The position numbers and the translations under genes are program-made. Below, piece after piece: positions 39,112 to 49,672 of a stretch of DNA of 64,000 nt (position 1 is its first letter; every line of letters begins with the position of its first letter). The notes under the pieces were generated by a model that saw nothing but the letters and a program-made list of their open reading frames with translations, had not been told where the DNA came from and ran no database searches. The DNA is from Devosia sp. GTDB lineage: Bacteria > Pseudomonadota > Alphaproteobacteria > Rhizobiales > Devosiaceae. Where the stretch lies: contig JAQGJK010000004.1 in NCBI GenBank assembly GCA_028290665.1, forward strand, positions 124,001 through 188,000, written 5' to 3'.

Positions 39112-39858
39112 TCACTCGGTTACAAGTGTTTCGATGCCCGCCTGGCGAACAGGACCAAATCGCTTTGCAAACGCCGCCTGCAAGGCGATATCGACATCCG
39201 CCATGCTGGCCGAATGCCCGAGGTCGGCAAAGCTCGTCACCCCCTGATCGGCAATTCCGCAGGGAACGATGCCATCAAAATGGCCGAGGTCCGGAGCGAC
39301 GTTGATCGAAATGCCGTGAAAACTGACCCAGCGCGACACCCGCACGCCAATGGCCGCAATCTTGTCCTCCCGTCCAACGCCCTTGTCCGGCCGCTGCACC
39401 CAGACGCCAATCCGCCCGTCGCGCCGTTCGCCGAGGATGTCGAATGCTCTGAGGGCGTCGATAATCAGCCCCTCCAGCCCTTGGACGAGGCAGCGCACGT
39501 CCCGGCCGCGTTCGCGCAGATCAAGCATCACGTAGGCAATCCGCTGCCCGGGTCCGTGATAAGTGTACTGCCCACCGCGACCCGCCTCAAACACGGGGAA
39601 GCGCTCCGGGGTGAGCAAGTCGGCGGGTTTGGCAGAGGTGCCGGCGGTATAGAGCGGCGGATGCTCCAGAAGCCATACGGCCTCGTTGCCAGTGCCGTCG
39701 GCAATCGCGCCGGCATGAGCGCGCATCGTCGCCAGCGCGTCGGGATACGGCACCTGATGATCCGCCGTGACCCAGGCGACCGGTTTGGCATCAGCGCGCC
39801 ACAATTTACCCGGCGTCTCGCAACCGTCACTAACGCTCATTAACGCTTCACTAACCAT
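39112..39858 (-). CDS. lipB: Lipoyl(octanoyl) transferase LipB
   Basis: LipB moves the octanoyl group from acyl carrier protein onto lipoyl domains of 2-oxoacid dehydrogenases and the glycine cleavage system. The 248-residue protein has [53 protein letters not shown] with the catalytic lysine, and [13 protein letters not shown] with the catalytic cysteine. Two in-frame ATG starts (39858 and 39840) lack a well-spaced ribosome site; AAGGAGG lies 15 bases before the first. The start overlaps a stretch of TAAC repeats described separately. It is divergent from fliN. Confidence 0.94.
   Translation of the reverse strand: MVSEALMSVSDGCETPGKLWRADAKPVAWVTADHQVPYPDALATMRAHAGAIADGTGNEAVWLLEHPPLYTAGTSAKPADLLTPERFPVFEAGRGGQYTYHGPGQRIAYVMLDLRERGRDVRCLVQGLEGLIIDALRAFDILGERRDGRIGVWVQRPDKGVGREDKIAAIGVRVSRWVSFHGISINVAPDLGHFDGIVPCGIADQGVTSFADLGHSASMADVDIALQAAFAKRFGPVRQAGIETLVTE
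39828..39858. promoter_or_regulatory. Candidate CtrA-type binding site upstream of fliN
   Basis: Within 31 bases TAAC occurs three times at regular spacing (near 39831, 39841 and 39851), including TTAACGC followed at the right distance by CTAACC. The CtrA consensus in Caulobacter-type bacteria is TTAA, seven bases, TTAA. The match is imperfect and partly inside the start of lipB, but it lies 70-100 bases before a flagellar gene, where CtrA sites are expected. Confidence 0.3.
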
Positions 39859-39926
39859 GATCGATGAAAGCTGCCTCCTTAGCGCGCCGCAGTCGACGGC
39901 GAGTCCTCTCAGGCGTTTTCTTATCT

Positions 39927-40160
39927 ATGAACACTCTGGCCTCAATTGAAGTCGACATCACCGTGGAACTTGGCTCGGTGTTCCTGCCGATCCACCATCT
40001 GCTGCGCATGGGCCGCGGCGCGGTGATCGAACTCGACTCCGGCGAAAGCGACCCGCTGAAGCTCTATGCCAACGGGACGCAGATCGCCAATTGCGAGGTG
40101 CGCGTCGACGGGGGGCGGCTGTCGGTGGAGGTCACCTCCAAGACCGTGCGGGAAGTCTGA
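39927..40160 (+). CDS. fliN: Short FliN-type flagellar motor switch protein (SpoA domain only)
   Basis: The 77-residue product consists of a single SpoA (FliM/FliN C-terminal) domain: VDITVELGSVFLPIHHLLRM, RGAVIELDSGESDPLKLYAN and NCEVRVDGG. In the flagellar C-ring such domains form the rotor base that controls direction. It is at the short end of the FliN range and carries no N-terminal extension. No other flagellar gene lies in the window, so it is isolated. A type III secretion SctQ-like role is less likely without neighbours of that kind. The start ATG 39927 has only a weak ribosome site. Confidence 0.85.
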   Translation: MNTLASIEVDITVELGSVFLPIHHLLRMGRGAVIELDSGESDPLKLYANGTQIANCEVRVDGGRLSVEVTSKTVREV

Positions 40161-40248
40161 CACCGCGATCTCGATAAGCGCTTGAGTACCCTCAATGCAT
40201 TTGCTAAAGGGAGCGCGCTTTGCCACCGGGCGAGCACTACCATGGCGT

Positions 40249-40332
40249 GCGGTCGTGGCGGAATGGTAGACGCGCAGCGTTGAGGTCGCTGTGCCGCAAG
40301 GCGTGGAAGTTCGAGTCTTCTCGACCGCACCA
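40249..40332 (+). tRNA. tRNA-Leu (anticodon GAG)
   Basis: The acceptor arm GCGGTCG (40249-40255) pairs with CGACCGC (40322-40328), and ACCA is encoded at the 3' end. The anticodon stem CAGCG / CGCTG encloses a TTGAGGT loop with GAG at 40282-40284. The long variable arm expected of a class II tRNA (around GCCGCAAGGC) and a GTTCGAGTC T-loop are present. The 84-base length fits leucine. A T6 run follows a few bases after the end. Confidence 0.96.
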
Positions 40333-40565
40333 ATCTTTTTTCAGCGTGAATTGGCCCGTGCTGCCTAGTGGCAGGCGGGCACCTCGCGGCGGGGCGTTTC
40401 ATCGCTCCGTGGAGCCGCGCTCTCGCCGGTCGCATCGTCATGCGGGCGTCGCTCATCACGATCAGGCCCCGCTGTGCGAAAACTCGATTTGCCGCACCTG
40501 CACGTCTGGCGCATCGCTTTTTCCGACGCTACACCAGCCTTTGACCCGTCGCGAACGGAACAGCC

Positions 40566-41990
40566 ATGAGCGAAGACGACCACATCGCCGCCGAGCCGGA
40601 TGCGGCCGCTGATCCTTTTGCCCTGCGGGACGAGAGCGGTCACGTCAACGCCGCCTGGATCGAGCGTTTGCGGGGCCATCTGCATGGCACCGAGGTCGAT
40701 GACAGGGCCGAAATAGCGGCAATGATCGAGCCATTACACGCTGCCGATACCGGAGACGTGCTGGAGGCGCTGGAGAGTTTTGAACGCCTTGAACTGATCC
40801 GTTCGCTTGGCGACCGCTTCGACTATTCGGTGCTGACCGAAGTCGATGAATCGATCCGCGCCGAACTGACCGACGACCTGCCCAACGCCGAGATCGCCCG
40901 CGGCCTGCGCGGCATCGACAGCGACGATGCGGTCACCATTCTCGAAGACCTCGACGACGTCGACAAGAACGAAATTCTCGGCCGGTTGCCGGCGTTCGAA
41001 CGCCTCAGCCTGAAGCGCAGCCTAGATTACCCGGAGGAATCGGCCGGTCGACGGATGCAGACCGATTTCATCGCCATCCCGCCGTTCTGGGATGTTGGAC
41101 AGACCATCGACTACCTGCGCGCCGAAAAGGAACTGCCGGAGGAATTTTACCAGATTTACGTCGTCGACGCGGCCTACCACGTGATCGGCATCGTCGCGCT
41201 CGACCGGCTGTTGCGCTCCGAGCGGCCGCAAAAGGTCGACGCCATCATGAACGACGTGGCTCACACGGTAGAGGCGGCGATGGATCAGGAAGCCGCCGCG
41301 CATGTGTTCGAACGGTACGATCTTGTCGAAGTCGGGGTCATCGACGACAGCGAGCGGTTGGTCGGCGTGCTGACCATCGACGATATCGTCGACATCATCC
41401 ACGAGGAAGTCTCCGAGGACATGCGCATGCTCGCCGGCGTTGGCGACGAGGACATCTCGGACACGGTGTTCGGCGCGCTCCGCAGCCGCGTCACCTGGCT
41501 GGTGGTCAACCTCGTCACGGCGATCCTGGCGTCGCTGGTCATCGGCCTGTTCGACGCGACGCTCGAGCAAATGGTGGCACTGGCGGTGCTGATGCCGATC
41601 GTCGCCTCGATGGGCGGCAATGCCGGCACGCAGACCATGACAGTCACCGTTCGGGCCCTCGCCATGCGCGAACTCGACAGCCGCAAGATCCGGCGCTTGA
41701 TTATTCGCGAGATGCTCGTCGGGGTGCTGAACGGCGGCATCTTTGCCGTGCTGATCGGGCTTATCACCGCCGTGCGTTTCGCCAACCCGGGCCTCGGCGC
41801 CGTTATCGCCATGGCGATGGTGATCAACATGATCGCGGCCGGTACGGCCGGCATTCTTATCCCGCTAGGGCTGGATCGCCTGAAGATCGATCCGGCAATT
41901 GCCTCGTCGGTGTTCGTCACGACCATCACAGATGTGATAGGATTCTTTGCCTTTCTCGGGCTTGCATCGCTGTGGTTTGGCCTGTTTTGA
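40566..41990 (+). CDS. mgtE: Magnesium transporter MgtE
   Basis: MgtE is a homodimeric magnesium channel gated by cytosolic magnesium. The 474-residue protein has an N-terminal helical MgtE_N superhelix with charged repeats (about 30-140), a CBS pair (about 150-270, with VGVLTIDDIVDIIHEE), and a C-terminal membrane domain of five segments. The latter includes MPIVASMGGNAGTQTMTV, the pore signature GNxGxQ. The length is typical. About 233 bases separate it from the tRNA gene; I recognise no magnesium riboswitch there. Confidence 0.95.
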   Translation: MSEDDHIAAEPDAAADPFALRDESGHVNAAWIERLRGHLHGTEVDDRAEIAAMIEPLHAADTGDVLEALESFERLELIRSLGDRFDYSVLTEVDESIRAELTDDLPNAEIARGLRGIDSDDAVTILEDLDDVDKNEILGRLPAFERLSLKRSLDYPEESAGRRMQTDFIAIPPFWDVGQTIDYLRAEKELPEEFYQIYVVDAAYHVIGIVALDRLLRSERPQKVDAIMNDVAHTVEAAMDQEAAAHVFERYDLVEVGVIDDSERLVGVLTIDDIVDIIHEEVSEDMRMLAGVGDEDISDTVFGALRSRVTWLVVNLVTAILASLVIGLFDATLEQMVALAVLMPIVASMGGNAGTQTMTVTVRALAMRELDSRKIRRLIIREMLVGVLNGGIFAVLIGLITAVRFANPGLGAVIAMAMVINMIAAGTAGILIPLGLDRLKIDPAIASSVFVTTITDVIGFFAFLGLASLWFGLF

Positions 41991-42033
41991 CAGGAATGAT
42001 TTCGGCGAGAGTGCGACCGGGGATTGCCGCTTG

Positions 42034-42459
42034 ATGCACCTCATCAAACTATGCGTCGGCGTGGCGACCGTCGCGGAGCTCGAATCCTACCGGTCCGAAC
42101 GCGCTCACTGGTGGGGCCTCGACTACGGCGATGATGTTCACGTCCATCGCACCCGCAGCATGCCGAGGCGCGCCGCCGAGATCGAAGCGCTAGGTTCGAT
42201 CTACTGGGTGATGTCGGGGATGGTCAGCTGTCGCCAGCCGATCCTGCGGCTCGCAGCGGCAGTGGACCGTGACGGGCGACCTTGCTGCGACATCATCATG
42301 GCACCCGACATCGTCCGCACCGAAATCCGGCCCATGCGCCCGTTTCAGGGTTGGCGCTACCTTATCCCGGACGATGCGCCTTCCGACGTAGCGCCCGGAC
42401 TGCATGATGATGGAGCTGCGTATATCGCATTCGAACTGCAAAAGCTCGGGCTGCTGTAG
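42034..42459 (+). CDS. DUF1489 family protein
   Basis: The 141-residue protein begins MHLIKLCVGVATVAELESY and contains HRTRSMPRRAAEI and GSIYWVMSGMVSCRQPIL. These are hallmark stretches of DUF1489, a small alphaproteobacterial family of unknown function. It has no membrane segment or signal peptide. The start is ATG 42034; an adjacent TTG at 42031 is also possible. It lies 43 bases after mgtE, and may be read with it. No biochemical role can be inferred from the context. Confidence 0.88.
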   Translation: MHLIKLCVGVATVAELESYRSERAHWWGLDYGDDVHVHRTRSMPRRAAEIEALGSIYWVMSGMVSCRQPILRLAAAVDRDGRPCCDIIMAPDIVRTEIRPMRPFQGWRYLIPDDAPSDVAPGLHDDGAAYIAFELQKLGLL

Positions 42460-42644
42460 CGGGAAATGACATCAGTGCGAACGATCGGCGCCGCTCGGAC
42501 TACTGCCGGACGGCAGTGAAGTCCTTGCCCCTCGGCGCCCCGCATGCGAGCAGTGCAGTCGTCTCCGTCGTAGAATCGGCCGAAAAGCACTTGCACCGGA
42601 TGGCGATCCAACCGCAGATTTTCAACTGTCGATAGGAGGCCGAG

Positions 42645-43565
42645 TTGGCGCGCACCGGCACCCACGTTATCGTCATCGGCAATGAGAAGGGCGGCTCGGG
42701 CAAGTCGACCACCGGCTTTCACCTGGCAATTTTCTTGCTGTACCAAGGCTTCCGCGTCGCCAGCATCGATGTCGACAGCCGGCAGCAGACCTTCACCAAC
42801 TTCGTGCGCAATCGCCGCAACTGGGCGCAGTCGCGCGACTCCAACGTACCGCACACGACGCACTATCACCTGCCTCTGGCGCGCGGTGATTCGATCAAGG
42901 AGAACCAGCGGCTTGAGTTCGACCTGTTTCGTCAGGCCGTCGTTGAGGTTGAAGGCGACGCCGACTTTCTCGTCGTCGATACGCCGGGGTTCGATACCCA
43001 TCTGACGCGGCTGGCGCACTCACTCGCCGACACGCTGGTGACGCCCCTCAATGACAGCCTGATCGATCTCGATGTGATGGCACATGTCGATCCGGTGACC
43101 GGCGAGGCGCGCGAACTCAGCCATTATGCTCGCCTCGTACAGCGCGCCCGCACCGAACGGCTGGGGATCGACGGTAGAACCATCGATTGGGTGCTGGTGC
43201 GCAACCGCATCTCGATGCTCAGTTCCCGCAACATGCGGCAGGTGCAGTCGAGCATCGAACAGATCGCTACGCGCCTTGGCTGCCGGGTGGCCGAGGGCAT
43301 TGCCGAACGCGTGATTTTCCGCTCGTTGTTCCCCACCGGCATGACGGTGTTCGATCCACTCGACGCCGAATTGCTCGGCGGCGTGCAGTCGATGTCGCAT
43401 GTCAGTGCGCGACAGGAATACAAGCAGCTGGTCGAAGCGCTGCGGCTGCCGATTTCGGAGAAAGCGGCACAGCGCAAGGCGGCGGTCGCGACCTGGGGGG
43501 AATCCTCCAAGTCACCGATTGCATTCAGCCATATGGCCGATTCGGGTCGGCAGGCGCCCCGCTAG
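42645..43565 (+). CDS. mipZ: Division-plane positioning ATPase MipZ
   Basis: MipZ is a ParA-like ATPase that forms a gradient from the cell poles by binding ParB and blocks FtsZ assembly there, so division occurs at mid-cell. The 306-residue protein has the P-loop NEKGGSGKSTTGFHLA at residues about 13-28 and VASIDVDSRQQTFTNF, typical of MipZ rather than plasmid ParA. VVDTPGFDT and NRISMLSSRNMR follow. The start is TTG at 42645, supported by an AGGAGG five bases upstream. The gene is convergent with a small unknown gene with no intervening base. Confidence 0.93.
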   Translation: MARTGTHVIVIGNEKGGSGKSTTGFHLAIFLLYQGFRVASIDVDSRQQTFTNFVRNRRNWAQSRDSNVPHTTHYHLPLARGDSIKENQRLEFDLFRQAVVEVEGDADFLVVDTPGFDTHLTRLAHSLADTLVTPLNDSLIDLDVMAHVDPVTGEARELSHYARLVQRARTERLGIDGRTIDWVLVRNRISMLSSRNMRQVQSSIEQIATRLGCRVAEGIAERVIFRSLFPTGMTVFDPLDAELLGGVQSMSHVSARQEYKQLVEALRLPISEKAAQRKAAVATWGESSKSPIAFSHMADSGRQAPR

Positions 43566-43838
43566 TCAACGCTCCCCGAATTTGATCCGGACGGCACGTC
43601 CACCCCCGGGAGCAAAGACGTCGAGTTCGACATAGGCACGCGGCTGCACCATGCGGCGCGTCCGTGCCGATAGTGCGAGAACAGCGCTGAGCAGATCACC
43701 GACGCTGCGACGCTGGGTCCGGGCAGGGTGGCTCAACCCCGAACCGGCGAGAGCTCGTCGCTCCCGCAGTTCACGTTCGCCAACGACACGATCGCCGACG
43801 ATATTCACCAGCTCTGTAAGGCTGGATATTTCGCTCAT
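43566..43838 (-). CDS. Small protein of unknown function (90 residues)
   Basis: I do not recognise this protein. It starts MSEISSLTELVNIVGD and has a helical, arginine-rich middle (VVGERELRERRALAG, LLSAVLALSARTRRM). It ends in a short beta-like segment with RAYVELDVFAPGG. The ATG at 43838 has GGAG about nine bases before it. There is no membrane segment. The stop codon is immediately next to the mipZ stop on the other strand, and the gene begins 47 bases after the carboxypeptidase gene ends, so it may be read from that promoter. The clear ribosome site and codon use make it a probable gene. Confidence 0.65.
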   Translation of the reverse strand: MSEISSLTELVNIVGDRVVGERELRERRALAGSGLSHPARTQRRSVGDLLSAVLALSARTRRMVQPRAYVELDVFAPGGGRAVRIKFGER

Positions 43839-43885
43839 CTGGTCAACTCCAAACACAGGCACCAAATGCGCTTCCCTGATGGCTC

Positions 43886-45481
43886 CTAGCTTTGCATGGC
43901 CAGGCAGCTCAAATTGGCCTTCTTGAGTTCGCCGCACATGGTGGCAGCGTCGTCCCGATCACCGAACCCGGCGAACCGGGCGCGGTAGAAGACTTGACCG
44001 TTCTTTTCGAATTTTTCGACGTAAGGGCGGAAATCGTCCAGGTTCGAGATGCGCGAGGTGGCGTCGAGTAGTAGACCCCTGGCCCCGTCCTCGTTGGCCG
44101 CAGCGCCGATCTGGACGATCCAGCCCGGCGTTGCAGCAGCGCTCTCGGCCGACGCCACGGCGACTGCGCCGGATGTCATCAGATCGATCGGCTCGCCCTG
44201 GTCACCGACACCGATCGGCGTGACTAGCGGGGCGGAAGCGGGGGTAGCCCCAAGTGCTGTGGGCGGCGCGCCAAGGACATAACCATCGCTGAGGAAGGCT
44301 CCGATGACGTCGTTGGACGAATCATAGGGCACCGGCGCGTTGGAGCTCGGCTGGCCCAGCATGGTCACCGCCGCAACAGCCTGACCCTGCGTGGGATCAA
44401 CCGGCAAGGGTGTCGGGGCAGGGGCGATAGCGGCGACAGCCACAGTCGGCGCCGGCATCGTGGCTGTCAGCGTGCCCTCGGCATCGTCGGCGTCCTGGGT
44501 CAATGCGGCGATGCGGAACGATGGGAACGGCATCGGCGTCACGAACACCGGGCCGGTGCTGGCCAGCATGGTGGTGGCTTTACCCTTGCGTCCCGGCAGC
44601 GGAATCATGGCGACGTCGAGATAGCCACCCTGGCGCGCTTTCGGGAGGTACTTCTTGACCAGCTCCAACACCTTCTTGTCGCGACCCGACGAGGATTCGA
44701 AGCCGAAGCCGACAACGACGATATGGCGATTGTCGACGCGAGCCGCGGTCAGCAGGTTGAAGCCGGAGGCGTTGATGAACCCGGTCTTGATCCCGTCGAT
44801 GCCGCTGACACCGAGCAGGCGGTTATGATTGCCATAGACCGACTTGCCGTACTTGAAGCTTTTGGTCTGGAAATAGGCGTAATATTTGGGGAAGTGCTGA
44901 TAGATGGCGATGCCGAGGATGGCCTGGTCTTTGACCGTGGTGACTTGGCCTTTGTCAGGCAAACCCGAGGCATTGCGGTAGGTGGTGTTTGACATGCCGA
45001 GTGCCTTGGCGGTGGCGGTCATCCGCTCGGCGAAAGCACTTTCGGTGCCGGAAATGTGTTCGGCGATAACCCTCGCCATGTCGTTCGCCGACAGGGTCAC
45101 CAGTGCGAGTATGGCGTTTTCCACCGTAATCGTCGAACCAGCCTTCAGCCCCAGTTTTGTGGGGACAGCGTCGGCGGCATGGCGCGACACTTTCATTTTG
45201 GTCGAGAGCTTCAGATTGCCGGCGTCTAGTTCCTGAAACAGCACATAGAGCGTCATCACCTTCGTGACCGACGCCGGATAACGAGCCGAATCGGCCGAAC
45301 TCTCATAGAGAATTTTGCCCGACTTGGCGTCGACAACGATGCCCGCGAACTCGCGGTAATCCGCGGCTTTCGCACCGCTGACACCGACGCTCGGAACGAT
45401 CAGCAATAGCCCGATGATCAGCGCGATGAGATGCAGCGCGACGAACGAGCGAACGACAGAATCTTCTCTTGAGGAAGCCAA
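43886..45481 (-). CDS. D-alanyl-D-alanine carboxypeptidase (PBP5/6 type) with SPOR domain
   Basis: The enzyme trims the terminal D-alanine from peptidoglycan stem peptides in the periplasm. The 531-residue protein has an N-terminal hydrophobic signal segment (about 15-40, ending AKAA). The serine peptidase S11 motifs follow: SVTK at 71-74, SAND at 131-134 and IKTG near 231-234. A long alanine, proline and threonine-rich linker leads to a C-terminal SPOR domain (about 455-530), which binds denuded glycan at division sites. The SPOR domain suggests action at the septum. The start is TTG at 45481 with GGAGT five bases upstream. It is divergent from clpS. Confidence 0.94.
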   Translation of the reverse strand: MASSREDSVVRSFVALHLIALIIGLLLIVPSVGVSGAKAADYREFAGIVVDAKSGKILYESSADSARYPASVTKVMTLYVLFQELDAGNLKLSTKMKVSRHAADAVPTKLGLKAGSTITVENAILALVTLSANDMARVIAEHISGTESAFAERMTATAKALGMSNTTYRNASGLPDKGQVTTVKDQAILGIAIYQHFPKYYAYFQTKSFKYGKSVYGNHNRLLGVSGIDGIKTGFINASGFNLLTAARVDNRHIVVVGFGFESSSGRDKKVLELVKKYLPKARQGGYLDVAMIPLPGRKGKATTMLASTGPVFVTPMPFPSFRIAALTQDADDAEGTLTATMPAPTVAVAAIAPAPTPLPVDPTQGQAVAAVTMLGQPSSNAPVPYDSSNDVIGAFLSDGYVLGAPPTALGATPASAPLVTPIGVGDQGEPIDLMTSGAVAVASAESAAATPGWIVQIGAAANEDGARGLLLDATSRISNLDDFRPYVEKFEKNGQVFYRARFAGFGDRDDAATMCGELKKANLSCLAMQS

Positions 45482-45831
45482 CAGGTACTCCGAACCAAAC
45501 CCAGGCGGCTTCTGCCGTCCTTGCCACGCCTCTGAAAGATCGTCCCGGCCCCCGTTCGGTACCGACCCTTCTGCTTGATCGAGACCCTAGGGGCAGGGCC
45601 TTACCATTCCGTAAAATGCGATCAATTGAGGCAAAAATGCCCAGATTGGAGTTGCTGAATTATGAAGTTCGGCGCCCCTTAACACGGGTCGCTTTTTGCC
45701 TACATAATGGGACCATGACGCTGCTTCGTTTTCGTATCATCGATCGTCCAGCCGACTTCCAACAGAGCACCGACCCCTTCCGGGCGCCGTACCCTGCGAG
45801 GCAGGTCGTCGGTCAGACCGAGATTATTCGA
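45482..45831. other. Divergent promoter region between the carboxypeptidase gene and clpS
   Basis: No separate gene is supported. The clpS frame remains open through most of it, and an in-frame ATG at 45715 would add 39 residues to ClpS, but that extension has no known counterpart. Somewhat AT-rich stretches near 45600-45710 may hold the promoters of both flanking genes; CTTAAC and CATAAT elements occur near 45677 and 45704, but the match is too weak to call. Confidence 0.35.
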
Positions 45832-46161
45832 ATGGCCAAAAACGACGATGATCGACGTGACTCCCGGCAGGACACCGGGACCATCACGCGGACTAAACCG
45901 AAGACCAAGAAGCCCAGCCTTTACCGGGTCATGCTGCTCAACGATGACTATACGCCAATGGAATTCGTCGTGCTGATCCTGCAGGACGTGTTCAATAAGA
46001 CCCGCGAGGAAGCGGTAGCCGTGATGATGCAGGTACATAACAAAGGCGTCGGGGAGTGCGGAACATTCCCCTACGAAGTGGCTGAAACGAAGGTGGCGCG
46101 CGTCATGGAAACGGCGCGCAAAAATCAGCATCCGCTGCAATGCGTGATGGAACAACAGTAG
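45832..46161 (+). CDS. clpS: ATP-dependent Clp protease adaptor ClpS
   Basis: ClpS binds N-degron substrates and delivers them to ClpAP. The 109-residue protein has a flexible charged N-terminus of about 30 residues. The core follows: [20 protein letters not shown], then [19 protein letters not shown], with the substrate-pocket aspartates and the ClpA-binding face. The start at ATG 45832 gives the usual length; a longer in-frame start at 45715 is judged unlikely. The clpA gene begins nine bases after the stop, the standard alphaproteobacterial arrangement, so adaptor and unfoldase are made together. Confidence 0.95.
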   Translation: MAKNDDDRRDSRQDTGTITRTKPKTKKPSLYRVMLLNDDYTPMEFVVLILQDVFNKTREEAVAVMMQVHNKGVGECGTFPYEVAETKVARVMETARKNQHPLQCVMEQQ

Positions 46162-46170
46162 GAATATCAA

Positions 46171-48528
<2,358 letters not shown>

Positions 48529-48550
48529 AAGCTTTCGACGTTCATAATGC

Positions 48551-48580
48551 AAAGCCCGGGAGCGATCCCGGGCTTTTTCG
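48551..48580 (+). terminator. Rho-independent terminator after clpA
   Basis: AAAGCCCGGGA and TCCCGGGCTTT form a perfect 11-bp stem around a GCGA loop, followed by a T-run (TTTTT). It ends the clpS-clpA transcript 23 bases after the stop. It may also serve the convergent YoaK-like gene, since the upstream side has an A-run. Confidence 0.92.
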
Positions 48581-48583
48581 TGT

Positions 48584-49246
48584 CTAGAGATGCAATGGCC
48601 GGCCCGAATGTCGGAGGCCGGAGACCGTGAAGCCGATCAGGAAACCGACGTAGACCAAAGCGGGCAGCAGCAGTGCCAAGGTACCGGCGATTGCATAGGC
48701 GGCGGCGCCAAGCAATCCGCCGAGCAGCAGCGATAACCAGACCAGCAGATGCTGGGCCCAGCGCAACGGCGGCGCCTGTCTGAACAGCGCTCGAGCGAAG
48801 TCCTGCCCAGCCGCAAACAGCGTACCGGTCACGAATGTGGTGCCGAGGCGGACCGAGCCAGCGGCAGGCACAATCGCATTTTGAGCCCCGGCTGCGGCAG
48901 CCAGCGCCAGCATCGATTGCGATGGCGGGAGACCGGCCCGGATCATCACTGCGGTAACGCCGAGGATAACCAGCACCAACAGCACCACGGCGCCGGGGCT
49001 CCAACGGGCGTCGATCAGTGCCAGCATCGAACCCGCCACGCTGCCGAGGAGGAACAGCCCGACCAGCGACGCGGTGACCAGCACGATCGGCCAGGCACCC
49101 ATGGCAATCGCGCCGCCCAGCTGGGTAGTATTGCCGCTCATGAACGAGGTGTAGAACCCGCCGAGTTCGATGAAGCCGATCGCATCGATGAAACCGGCCG
49201 CAAAGGTCAGCAGCAATCCGACGCTGAGGCGCGGGGTCGGCGTCAT
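48584..49246 (-). CDS. YoaK/DUF1275 family membrane protein
   Basis: The 220-residue protein has six likely membrane segments. It shows the family motif LTFAAGFIDAIGFIELGG with YTSFMSGNTTQLG at the N-terminus, and GAQNAIVPAAGS near the centre. DUF1275 members are widespread integral membrane proteins, sometimes suggested to be transporters, with no settled function. The gene is on the minus strand beside the clpA terminator. Its start is ATG 49246, seven bases after the HIT gene stop at 49253, so it may be the last gene of the glycosyltransferase-HIT group. Confidence 0.9.
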   Translation of the reverse strand: MTPTPRLSVGLLLTFAAGFIDAIGFIELGGFYTSFMSGNTTQLGGAIAMGAWPIVLVTASLVGLFLLGSVAGSMLALIDARWSPGAVVLLVLVILGVTAVMIRAGLPPSQSMLALAAAAGAQNAIVPAAGSVRLGTTFVTGTLFAAGQDFARALFRQAPPLRWAQHLLVWLSLLLGGLLGAAAYAIAGTLALLLPALVYVGFLIGFTVSGLRHSGRPLHL

Positions 49247-49252
49247 CGCCGG

Positions 49253-49672
49253 TTAGAGCCGCGCCGCGATATCCCGGGCGAGACTGGCGAGTTCAGCCTC
49301 GTCCGCCTTGCCACCGCCGTGCTGAGCCAGGTCCGTCCCGAGGTAAACCGGGATGACATGAAAATGCAGGTGGAATACCGACTGGCCGGCCGAGGCCTCG
49401 TTGAACTGCGCGACCCGCAAACCATCCGCCCCGGTTGCCGCAAGCACTGCTTTGGCCACGCGCTGCACCAAAGGCAGCATGACCGAAAGCGTCACCGGAT
49501 CGGCATCGAGCAGGTTGCGCGACGGGGCGCGGGGAATGACCAGCGTATGTCCCCGCGATTGTGGGAACAGGTCGAGCACCACCAGCGCCGTGTCGTCGTC
49601 ATAAACCTGGTGCGACGGGATTTCGCCGCGCAGCATGCGGGCGAAAATGTTGGTCGGGTCGTACACGGTCAT
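49253..49672 (-). CDS. HIT family nucleotide-binding protein
   Basis: The 139-residue protein belongs to the histidine-triad superfamily, usually hydrolases or transferases of nucleotide phosphoramidates or dinucleotides. The triad HLHFHVIP is plain near residue 100, and the N-terminal IFARMLRGEIPSHQVYDDD matches the HinT-like start. The ATG at 49672 overlaps the stop of the upstream glycosyltransferase gene as ATGA, so the two are coupled. A housekeeping role is more likely than one in glycosylation. Substrate is unknown. Confidence 0.93.
   Translation of the reverse strand: MTVYDPTNIFARMLRGEIPSHQVYDDDTALVVLDLFPQSRGHTLVIPRAPSRNLLDADPVTLSVMLPLVQRVAKAVLAATGADGLRVAQFNEASAGQSVFHLHFHVIPVYLGTDLAQHGGGKADEAELASLARDIAARL

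Noticed and set aside
40333-40565. Possible magnesium-sensing leader before mgtE
   Set aside because: Some short hairpins can be drawn, but no known riboswitch core is present; left as plain intergenic sequence.
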